From Sorex araneus (Eukaryota > Chordata > Mammalia > Eulipotyphla > Soricidae): 64,000 nt of DNA. Position 1 is the stretch's first letter; every line of letters starts with the position of its first letter. The notes under the pieces are model-generated. The model did not search any database, was not told the origin of the DNA, and saw nothing but the letters and a program-made list of their open reading frames with translations. The stretch is taken from NCBI RefSeq assembly GCF_027595985.1, contig NC_073308.1:11237928-11301927 (forward strand), given 5' to 3'. The translations under genes and the position numbers were made by a program. Shown piece by piece: positions 45,849-53,719 of the stretch.

Positions 45849-46576
45849 AATATATAAAGTCATTAACACAGCTTTACTAAGGCAATGCAATGAGTTTCGC
45901 CAAAGTCTGTGATTTAGGGGCATCAAAAAATGCATTGCCTGTCAAGAAATCCCCGAACTGACTCATTAACAGAATGGGCCCCTGTCACTGCAGGGAAAGG
46001 AAGGTTCTGTGAGTGAGTCACTAGCAGAATAGGCCCCAGTCACAGACCTCTATGGAGGGAAGGTTCTGTGGGTCACTGGAACGGGTGGGGTGTGAGGATG
46101 GTCACCTGAGCCAGGAGGAAGCAGGCAGCATTGTATAGAGTAAGTTGGTGCATGAGAAAGAAGATGCAGATAGGCCAGGGCTGCCCAGGGCCCCTGCAAA
46201 CACCTCAGCAGCAGGCCATGTCTGAGGCCACCTGTCAGGAGCTTGATGGACCCTGTGGAGTTAGCTATGAGCTGTGAGCTACACACAGCGCTGGTTCTAG
46301 GGGCCCCTGGGGCTTCTCTCCCTGGGAACCACCACTCTGTACCTCCCTTGCCCTGAAACCTTAGTCCGTACTTTTTGTCAGCTTCCTTCTTGGTGCTGCC
46401 TGACCTGTCCTGTCCAGCCACATGGTGCAGAGCTAGTGACTTAGTCCCCCCTCACACGTCTCTACCAACCATGAGAATCATGAATCTCAGTTGGCCATGC
46501 TAGGTCCCTCCCATTACAACCCCTCTACCTTTCAAACCTTAGAAATTGTTATTTTTCTACATTTATGCTCTAGAAC

Positions 46577-46764
46577 TTAGCTTTTCTTTCTTTGTTTTGT
46601 TCTGTTTGGGGACCACACCTGTGATGGTCAGGGGTTACTCCTGGCTCTGTGCTCAGGAATTACTCCTAGCGGTGCTCAGGAGACTATATGGGATGCCAGT
46701 AATCAAACCTGGGTCAGACACGTGCAAGGCGAATGCCTACCCTGCTGAACTATCACTCTGGCCC
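46577..46764 (-). mobile_element. SINE in the intergenic gap
   Basis: Reverse, near full length: tttggggaccacacctgtga to gaactatcactctggcccc. It abuts the 5' end of retroposon copy D. Confidence 0.93.
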
Positions 46765-47335
46765 CTTGACCTTATAGCTTCTAAAATTGTGGGATATACA
46801 ATCACCCCCATAATCATGGCCAATCTCCACAGGCTTGTTCCAAGCCCCCTACACGATAATGAATCTGTTGAAAAACCCAGATATGCAGGACCTGTGACTG
46901 AAAACTCCAGGCTTCACAGAGTTGGGAATAGGCCACCTCCCCCCATCTCCCAACCCTCCCTGCTTCCTGTTTCCTGGCAGTCACACCCACAAAATTCCTC
47001 TGGGTGCCATTTAAGCACATTAGTGGCCATGATCCAGAGACTCACAAATGAATATTGGAACAGATATTCAGAGTAAGCATGACTCCAGACCCCAGTTATT
47101 TAAAATTTTAGAATTCCAGGAGCATGTGCAACATATCATACTATGAATAAAAAGCAATACAATAAATTATTTAGCATCTGTTTCTGGGGCAGACTTGGGT
47201 AGTGGGGGTGAGAAAACTCAAAGTAATGGTGGTGGGAAGGTCTTACGGTGGTAGAATTAGTGTTGAAATATTGAATGTAATCAATTCTTGTGAACAACTT
47301 CATGAAAATAAAGTTGAAATTTTTTTTAATTGTGG
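46765..47335 (+). mobile_element. Unrecognised retroposon family, copy D
   Basis: aaaaacccagatatgcagga, gtgactgaaaactccaggct, ggccatgatccagagactca, aattttagaattccaggagc, aatacaataaattatttagc and gttgaaatattgaatgtaat, ending atgaaaataaagttgaaatt with an A/T-rich tail. Confidence 0.8.
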
Positions 47336-47476
47336 AATATGATCCCATATGGGGGTCATGTAACTGACTGGAGGGTCATAAAATTTTGCAACAGTAAAAA
47401 AATACATGTCAGGTAGACTAATTTTCACTGGAAAAAAAAATACAACTGTTAGTCCAAGCAACAGATTTGATGTGAG

Positions 47477-47643
47477 GGGCTGGAAATAGAGTACAGAGAT
47501 TAAGGTTCTTGTCTTGCATGCAGAAGACATTAGGTTCAATCACTGGCATCACATATGGGTCCCTGAAAACCATCAAGAGAGATCTCTGAGTACAGAGCGA
47601 AGAATAAGCCTCGAACACAGCTGCATGTAGCCCAGTTCTCCAC
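47477..47643 (+). mobile_element. SINE in the intergenic gap
   Basis: ggggctggaaatagagtaca to agctgcatgtagcccagttc, diverged. Confidence 0.85.
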
Positions 47644-47900
47644 ACCTCAAGATACTTGAAATCAATTTGAAGAGATGGTGGAGATATTATAAAGTGAAGC
47701 AAAAACAATATACAGAAAGAAGAACCAAAACTGCATAATCTATATGAAATAGCTCAAATAAAGAGTGAAACAGATGGTACAAGTAATAAAATAGTCACAA
47801 CTGAACAATAACTTGGTAAAAAAATTAAGTTAATGGACTATGAGGCCATTATATGGAAGCAGAATTTTTATGTGGAGGCAGAAAGAAAAATGATGTAAAA

Positions 47901-47956
47901 GAGGCCGGAGCAATAGTTCAGTGGATAAGATGCCTGCCTCACATGTGACCAACTTG
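47901..47956 (+). mobile_element. SINE head fragment ending in a GGA tract
   Basis: gaggccggagcaatagttca to catgtgaccaacttgggg, then the element breaks off into the polypurine repeat. Confidence 0.8.
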
Positions 47957-48062
47957 GGGAGAGGAGGAGGAGGAGGGGGAGGGGGAGGGGGAGGAGCAGG
48001 AGGAGGGGGAGGGAGAGGGGGAGGAACAGGAAGAGGGGGAGGAGGAGGTGGAGGAGGAGGGA
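47955..48062. repeat. (GGA)n/(GGGGGA)n polypurine tract
   Basis: About 107 nt, almost pure purine on the + strand, built of GAGGAGG and GGGGGAG units with two short cag interruptions. Confidence 0.95.
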
Positions 48063-48199
48063 TGAGAAAAGCACAGAGCAGTTGATTAAATAGACAAATG
48101 CATTGCATGTAGGTAACAGTCCAGGCCATGTCCCCACCTGCACAAGCAGGCAGCTCTTGGGGCCCCTAATAACTGTTCCCCTGAACACCAGCATGCCTG

Positions 48200-48748
48200 G
48201 TCCTGCAGGCTACAGCACCAGAGACTGTGTCTGAATGTGTGCCATATCACTGGTGGGAGATGGTATCTCATTGTCACCTTGATTTGGATTTCTCTGACAG
48301 TGATGATAAGCATCTTTCACGGACCTGTTGGCCATTCATCTGTCTCCTTCACAGAAGTGCCTGCTCACTCCCCACCTTTGCTGAGAGGGTTTATGGATCT
48401 CTTTTTGTTCATTTTGTGCGTACATCATATATCATGGATATCAACCCTTTATCGGATGTGTTAAGTGCGACCACTCTGTCCCTTTCACTTGGGTGCCTTT
48501 TAGCTTTAGGCAGTGTTTCTTTAGTCATGCAGAAACTTTCTGGCTCAATGAAGATCCATTTGTTTATTCGTGTTTGTTGCTTTTGTCAGTGGAACCATAG
48601 CATTAAAAACACATTTGAGGTCCCAATCTTGGAGTGTTCTGCCTATATTTTCTTCAGTGTATTTTATGGATTCTGGTCTGATCTCAAGGTCTTTGATTCA
48701 CTTTTAATTGACTTCTGTGTGAGGTATGATACATGGATCCAGCTAAGT
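48200..48748 (-). mobile_element. L1 LINE ORF2 3' fragment
   Basis: Reverse L1 motifs: gatggtatctcattgtcacc, tggatatcaaccctttatcg, gaagatccatttgtttattc, gtgtttgttgcttttgtcag and ggtatgatacatggatccag. The open frame 48227-48886 on the + strand is an antisense chance frame through it. Confidence 0.85.
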
Positions 48749-48750
48749 TT

Positions 48751-48866
48751 CTTTTTTTTTGTTTTTTTTTTTTTTTTGGTTTGGGGGCTACATCTCGTGA
48801 TGCTCAGGGGTTACTCTTGGCTCTGCACTCAGAAATTACTCCTGGCAGTGCTTGTGGGAGGAACAA
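48751..48866 (-). mobile_element. SINE 3' half
   Basis: Poly-T (48752-48778), then ggggctacatctcgtgatgc to ctcctggcagtgcttgtggg. The head is missing. Confidence 0.85.
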
Positions 48867-48889
48867 GGCGTCAGGTAAATGATTGAGCC

Positions 48890-49003
48890 AGAGAGAAGTG
48901 GCAGGGAGCAGAGGGCTGGTCTTAAACACCCACCCAGGGTTGACCTCTGGCACCCCTACAGGGATCCCCAGGTGTGGTCTCAAAACCAAAAATTAAAAAT
49001 CAA
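48890..49003 (+). mobile_element. SINE, degraded
   Basis: Only aggtgtggtctcaaaaccaa and an A-rich tail are clear; the head (gccagagagaagtggcaggg) is weak. Confidence 0.5.
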
Positions 49004-49284
49004 AGGAAGAAGGATCCCAAGAGAGAGTGAGTGCCCTCAGGGTTCAGCCTCCAAACTTAGACTCCAACAAGGGTCCTGTGGAGAGTAGAGGCCAGGCTGA
49101 GGGGGTACATGCTCTCACATGTTTAAGATGGGGGAATTTATGAAAGGCAGAAGGGGGCAAATGGAGAGGTCAGGAGGGGCCTTCAGCTGGGCCCTCAGCT
49201 ACTAGGCACAGCCTACAGCAGTGACACGGAGACCGGCAAGGGAAGCGTTTCAGAGCAAACAGGATACTTTCGCAGCAATGGCAA

Positions 49285-49807
49285 TGCTCCTGTGTAGAAT
49301 ATTTATTCCAAACAAGTTTGCTCTGACATCGTGCATCTTAACATGCAGTAACATTGCCCCATAAAGCTTGATCACATAATCAACATTTAACTTTCCCTGT
49401 CCCTGGAACATACAGATAGAATCACCCTCAAGCACATAACCATCCACATAACCATGAAGCCACCTGGGAAAAACAAATCACTGCTAAACATTGCATTTCG
49501 CATTTTCTGCCCATTGTAAGGAGGAGAAAAGCCTTTAAGAACTCAAATCCAAGTATTTACAGATGACAAGATGCAGTGTCTCATGATACACATGAATATC
49601 ATGCCAGTTACTATGTGGGAAAAAAACAATAAACTTGAGTGAATAAATAGCTACAGCTTTATATATCAAGTAATATGTGCAGTATAAAAAAGTGGTCCCA
49701 TATATAAATATACATATACATATATATGTGTGTACGTGTTCAAGAGTATAAATATACTATATACTTAAATATTTCATGTGAAGGAATACAGAAGCTTGCA
49801 TCTGCTT
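49285..49807 (-). other. IGFBP1: IGFBP1 3' UTR with AU-rich elements
   Basis: About 520 nt from the stop to the inferred cleavage site. On the mRNA strand it carries at least four ATTTA pentamers (around 49770-49766, 49753-49749, 49709-49705 and 49648-49644). These are the AU-rich instability type known for the short-lived IGFBP1 message. The cleavage position is inferred from the AATAAA. Confidence 0.8.
49302..49307 (-). terminator. IGFBP1: IGFBP1 polyadenylation signal AATAAA
   Basis: On the - strand, AATAAA lies inside ttggaataaatattctacac, a context I remember from the end of human IGFBP1 mRNA. It is about 500 nt after the stop codon. Confidence 0.8.
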
Positions 49808-49939
49808 TCAGTGCCGTGAGTTGAAGTACTGATGGCAGTTGGGGTCCCCGGTGGTCTCCACTGACCCCCGAATCCTCTTCCCGCTCCAAGGGTAAACGCA
49901 CCAGCAGAGGACTGGCTCTCCGTCTAGAGATGTCTCACA
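49808..49939 (-). CDS. IGFBP1: IGFBP1 coding exon 4 (end of thyroglobulin domain, stop)
   Basis: 132 nt starting TGT GAG ACA after CTCTGCAG and ending with TGA at 49810-49808. It encodes CETSLDGEPVLCWCVYPWSG, then a tail with KRIRGSVETTGDPNC and a short C-terminus YFNSRH. The human counterpart of ETTGDPNC is EIRGDPNC, so the arginine of the RGD is threonine here (codon ACC). Confidence 0.97.
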   Translation of the reverse strand, partial: CETSLDGEPVLCWCVYPWSGKRIRGSVETTGDPNCHQYFNSRH

Positions 49940-52900
49940 CTGCAGAGGCAAAGCACATGTCAAGGGCAGGGGGCGGGGGCAGACATCCAACCAGCCCTGA
50001 GTGAGGCCCCATCCTCCCAGCTCTCCTGCAAAGTGACCAGCACCCACACAGTGAGGACTTCTGGTGTGATGGGACCAGCATGTGCCCTGGCAGACCTGGG
50101 GTCTCTGTGGGGATAGCCAGTGGCCTCCCACCTTGCACAGATTCTCACAGAGTGCGGCCCAGCCCTAGGGTTCCCCAGGAACAGCCACAAAGCCTGAGTC
50201 TTAAGGAAGTCACAGCCGGTGTGACACTGTTTATCACTGGCCAACTGGACACATGTTCCGGAGGTTTCTCTCGAGTTTCCCTTCAGGGCAAGAGACATGC
50301 TGAGGTATCCAAAGAGACACTCACTCCCCAGAGCAGGGTTGCAGTTTCATCTTATGCTCTAGGACACTGAGACCCCGAGAGCCATGTGACAGCCCACCAG
50401 CTCTTAGAACTTTCAGAACAGTGGAGCAAAGCTCAGTCTAGAGCCCCTGAGCAATGGATGCTCTTCATTGCTGGGAGACATTTCACTGGGCTTCAGAATA
50501 CTGGGTACTTACTAGTTTGTGCACTCTGGTGAAATCGTACTGACTGTGAATAATGCCAGTGCTGGAGGAGTACTCTGGGGAGTGGGTTCCCATGGGAAGA
50601 AAGCCTGGCTGCTCAGAGATGTGGGGAGCTGTGAAGCAAAGACATGACATACCTGTTTAGTGTGATAGAGTCCATTCTTGTTGCAGTTGGGCAAATAAAA
50701 CTTGTGAAGATCTTCGCCAATCTTCTGTTGCTCCTTGGCTAGTCTGTCCAGCACTTTATAGAGTTCTTGTCGGCAGGGTTCCTGAGAAAGTGACATGACA
50801 CAGCGTCAAAGAAAGGTGAATGATGAAACTAAAGACCAAGCGAGTGGCAGGATGGCTGTGGATAGCTGTGGAGTCAGATCTATAAAAGGAAGATCATGAG
50901 TCTGTCTTGCACTGTTAAAATGGAAATACTGAATAATCTCCAATCAAACCAAGGGAATGAGGAAAGCATTGCCATGTTTGTGGCCAACCTGTACCTCTTC
51001 TGGCCAAGGGGTCATTTGGGGGCTAACCATGTGGAAGAAAGAACAGACTTTCAAACAGATACTCAGGAACAGAAATTACAATGTACTATACAAATTTCCT
51101 CTGGACTCAGGTAATTTAGCTTAAGGCTAATAAGTCAGGATTAAGTCATTCATCTAGAATGTGTGAGATAAAAAAAGAATTTTTCTCCTTTTTTTATCCA
51201 CTTCAAATAAAATTCTGAGGAGCACAGAAAATGGGTCAAGTCCTCCACTTATTTTGTGTTTTATCTTTTTTATTTATTTTGGTACCATAGCTGGCAGTTA
51301 CTTGGGGGGGCCACATGGTACCAGGGATTGCGCCCGGGGCTACAGCAGCCCACACCTGTAAGTAAACATCTCCTCAGTTCTGTCTGGGACTGTCCGAGGA
51401 TGTTTCTCTCCTGTTTTCCTCCGCTCATCAATTAACACAACTCTAACTCTGAGTCTTTGCTGCCCCCAAGTGGCAGATTTGCAAACTGGCCATGGGTGAA
51501 GACGTTTCAGGGAAGTGTGTGTGTTCTCCAAGCGGTGTGTCAGTTTGTGGTCATAGCCCAACTTCCTAGAACTGGTGGTGCTGCCTCCGGTTCTTCAAGT
51601 GCAGAACACTGTGAATGACTTAATGAGGCGGCCTGAGCTTCTGTAGGAACTGTTAGTCTGACATGCCCACCCGGAGATGAGCTCAGGACAGGACATCCTG
51701 AGTCTTGGAGTTTCTGTCCATGCCGCAGCCTACTGGGGCGAACAGCTTTGAGAAGAGACAGGTTTATTTCCAGGGGGAAACAGCCCAGGGCCCACGGACA
51801 CTACAAGTTGCAGCTCACAGTTCCTGCAGAAGCGAGGCTCACCTTCCACTTCTCGATGTTGGTGATCCCGCGGGCCCGGATGTTCTCATAATTGTTCACG
51901 GCATTCCAGAGAATGGACAGGTCCTCGGCCGAGGGAGTGGCCGGCAGGGCAGTGTGCAGGGGCTGATCCTGGGCCACCTCGGGGCTGCCCAGGGTTGAGC
52001 TCTCCACAGCAGGCTCAGTTTTGTCTGTGAATGAGACACCCATACCATGAGCCTCTACACTCAGGCCTGAACACCATCCCCAGCCCGAGGAAACCAGCTG
52101 GGCGGTAAAGCTGGTCACACTGACCGTAGTTGCACTGGCTCTGTCACTACAGGGGCTTTTCAATTGGGGTCTGGGATGAGCAGACCCAATAGCAACGACA
52201 ACTCAGTTCTGGGAAGAGTTAAGTTTGGGTGCCCTGGATCTGTGCTTTGAAAGCAGTGGATGGAAGTCTGGGTGTTCTGGGGAGGCTTGGGAAGAACCTT
52301 TTAAGAAGTTCCACTCATGAGTGGCCCCATCTTCAGCTCCCCGACCATAAAATCATTCATAGCCGGTGGCCAGGCAAAACAGGCATGTAAGAATGGAGCT
52401 GCTCCCGCCTCCAGGCTGTCTTCATGCACGTGGAGCACTCAGGAGCACTGGCAGGGCTGACCAGAGAGAGTCCTAGGATTTGGATTCGGTACCGGCTGTC
52501 CCCATGAACTCTGGGCTGATGTGGTCTCCAGGACCACCAATCTGACTCAGTTTCAGTTCCTCTGAAGGCAGAGGGGCAGCAAGATCAACCCTCCTGGGAA
52601 GGGTCAGGTGGCGGGGGACCCTGACCTGGAACCCTGCAGGACTCGGCCTGCCCCTTGGGGAAGTAGGGAGTGGGGGTACAGGAGGAGGTATTTCCTCTGC
52701 TTCCCACTACAAATAAACCACTCCTCTATTCAGGAAAGCGCTGATTGCCAAGTGCTCAGGAGGCAGCGACACATCAAACGCTGTTTTTCTATGGCAATGA
52801 ATGCAAGTGAAGTTTTCCGAGGAAACTTACATTATGTTCGGTAAATATCGGGAGGCACAAAGTGTCTCCGCGCACTACCGTTACAAAGGACATTCCAAAC

Positions 52901-53457
52901 CCTACCCAGCAGGAGGGGGCCCGTGGCCTCCGTGCACTTCTACCGCCCCCCGGAAGCGGGGCGTGGGGGGGTTATAGAGCCCGAGGGGCTCCGGGAACGG
53001 GCTTGGTCCCTTCAACTTCCCAACAAGTTGGGGGTCTCCTGGGTCGCGTGAGAAGCCTCACCACCCCTGCGTCCGCTGCCCGCGGGCCCGCCGTCCTACC
53101 TGTGGTCTCGGCGCTGGCCAGGGCGTCGGCCTCTCGCATGCAGAGCCCTTGGCCGCGGGTGAGGGCCCTCAGGGGCCGCGGCTCCCCGGGAGGGGGGCGG
53201 CAGGTGAGCCCGCGGGCGCAGCGCGCAGTGGCCACGCCGCAGGAGGCGCCGAGCTGCAGGGCGCACATGGGGCAGCAGCCGCAGCCCGCCGGCCGGGCGA
53301 GCTCGGGGCACGAGGCGGGCACCGGCGAGCACAGCGCCAGCTTCTCGGCCGGGCAGGGCGCGCAGCGCCACGGCGGGGGCTGAGGCGGGGGAGTGTGCGC
53401 CGAGGCGCAGAGCTGCGCGGCCAGCAGGAGCGCGGGCAGCAGCGGGGCGCGGGCCAT
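49808..53457 (-). CDS. IGFBP1: Insulin-like growth factor-binding protein 1 (four coding exons)
   Basis: CDS on the - strand joins 53457..53100, 52024..51843, 50781..50653 and 49939..49808, giving 801 nt and 266 residues (human 259). The product is a secreted liver/decidua IGF-binding protein that is acutely repressed by insulin. A signal peptide (MARAPLLPALLLAAQLCASA) precedes a proline-rich mature start, then the 12-cysteine IGFBP domain with AGCGCCPMCAL, a variable linker, and the 6-cysteine thyroglobulin type-1 domain (PNCNKNGLYHTKQC, LCWCVYPW). The ATG at 53457 has a strong context (GACATGG). Intron phases 1, 0, 0 match IGFBP3. Where human IGFBP1 has the integrin-binding RGD before the last cysteine, this protein reads TGDPNC. 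The frame is otherwise intact. Confidence 0.98.
49940..50652 (-). other. IGFBP1: IGFBP1 intron 3
   Basis: Phase-0 intron of 713 nt, without recognisable repeats or extra exons. Confidence 0.85.
50653..50781 (-). CDS. IGFBP1: IGFBP1 coding exon 3 (start of thyroglobulin type-1 domain)
   Basis: 129 nt, phase 0 both ends, after TTTCTCAG and before CAG|GTATGT. It encodes EPCRQELYKVLDRLAKEQQK then FYLPNCNKNGLYHTKQ, matching the human EPCRIELYRVVESLAKAQ and FYLPNCNKNGFYHSRQ segments as remembered. Confidence 0.97.
50782..51842 (-). other. IGFBP1: IGFBP1 intron 2
   Basis: Phase-0 intron of 1061 nt. It contains one degraded SINE remnant near 51252-51345; the rest is unremarkable. Confidence 0.85.
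51252..51345 (-). mobile_element. SINE remnant in IGFBP1 intron 2
   Basis: T-rich start, gtaccatagctggcagttac, then gccacatggtaccagggatt. The rest is deleted. Confidence 0.6.
51843..52024 (-). CDS. IGFBP1: IGFBP1 coding exon 2 (linker)
   Basis: 182 nt between TTCACAG| and AAG|GTGAGC. The split codon gives D, then KTEPAVESS. The 3' part SAEDLSILWNAVNNYENI and ITNIEKWK aligns with human EEDHSILWDAIS and VTNIKKWK. The 5' part is divergent, serine/proline/acid-rich linker. Confidence 0.96.
52025..53099 (-). other. IGFBP1: IGFBP1 intron 1
   Basis: Phase-1 intron of 1075 nt. No repeat was recognised. The exon-1-proximal 150 bases are GC-rich. Confidence 0.85.
53100..53457 (-). CDS. IGFBP1: IGFBP1 coding exon 1 (signal peptide and N-terminal domain)
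   Basis: 358 nt ending in phase 1 at ACAG|GTAGGA. It encodes the signal peptide and all 12 cysteines; the segment from APCPAEKLALC to CGVATARCARGL is close to human as remembered. A run HTPPPQPPPW precedes the first cysteine, several residues longer than the human mature start (APWQC). Confidence 0.97.
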
Positions 53458-53625
53458 GTCCGGAGCGAGGAGACGGGAGCCGACGCCGGGCTGCGGAAAG
53501 AGCTGCGGGTAGAGCCTGAGGGCAGAGCCTGAGGGCAGAGCTGCGAGCAGGGCTGAGCTGCGCGGAGCTGGGCTGGCGCTCCCGGCGGTGCCGCTGAGGC
53601 CGATGTGCTCCCCGCGCCGCGCGCA

Positions 53626-53634
53626 CCTTTTGAA
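53626..53634 (-). promoter_or_regulatory. IGFBP1: IGFBP1 TATA-like element (TTCAAAAGG)
   Basis: TTCAAAAGG on the - strand is a weak TATA-type element. It is placed so that transcription would start near 53600, giving a 5' UTR of about 140 nt. The spacing to the HNF1 and FOXO sites supports this role; the start site itself is inferred. Confidence 0.65.
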
Positions 53635-53660
53635 GGGAGCGGCCGGCCCACCTGCGCCCG

Positions 53661-53674
53661 GGTTAATGATTGGC
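53661..53674 (-). promoter_or_regulatory. IGFBP1: IGFBP1 HNF1-like site overlapping a CCAAT box
   Basis: The + strand reads GGTTAATGATTGG, a good match to one and a half HNF1 half-sites (GTTAATNATTAAC). The - strand contains CCAAT in the same bases. The position, between the FOXO element and the TATA-like box, agrees with the known liver control region of IGFBP1. Confidence 0.8.
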
Positions 53675-53701
53675 CGCGCCGCGCTCTCGCCGCCAGGGCT
53701 G

Positions 53702-53719
53702 CAAAATAAGTTTGTTTTG
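53702..53719 (-). promoter_or_regulatory. IGFBP1: IGFBP1 insulin response element (paired FOXO sites)
   Basis: On the - strand this reads CAAAACAAACTTATTTTG, which is the human IGFBP1 insulin response element as I remember it: two inverted FOXO half-sites. It sits about 70-90 nt upstream of the TATA-like box and about 100-120 nt before the inferred start, as in human. It is the site where insulin, through AKT and FOXO1 exclusion, shuts the gene off. Confidence 0.93.

Larger units (their letters stand above)
45046..49284. other. IGFBP3-IGFBP1 convergent intergenic gap
   Basis: The 4.2 kb between the two 3' ends is mostly retroposons: SINEs of both orientations, one copy of the 0.6 kb repeat family (46765-47335), an L1 fragment and a GGA polypurine tract, listed separately. 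The clearest unique part is 45860-46575, which holds an imperfect tandem duplication of about 60 nt (around 45958-46078). No gene is supported here. Confidence 0.85.

Noticed and set aside
48227-48886. 219-codon + strand frame
   Set aside because: It lies antisense to an L1 ORF2 fragment and runs into a SINE poly-T; antisense L1 often shows spurious frames.
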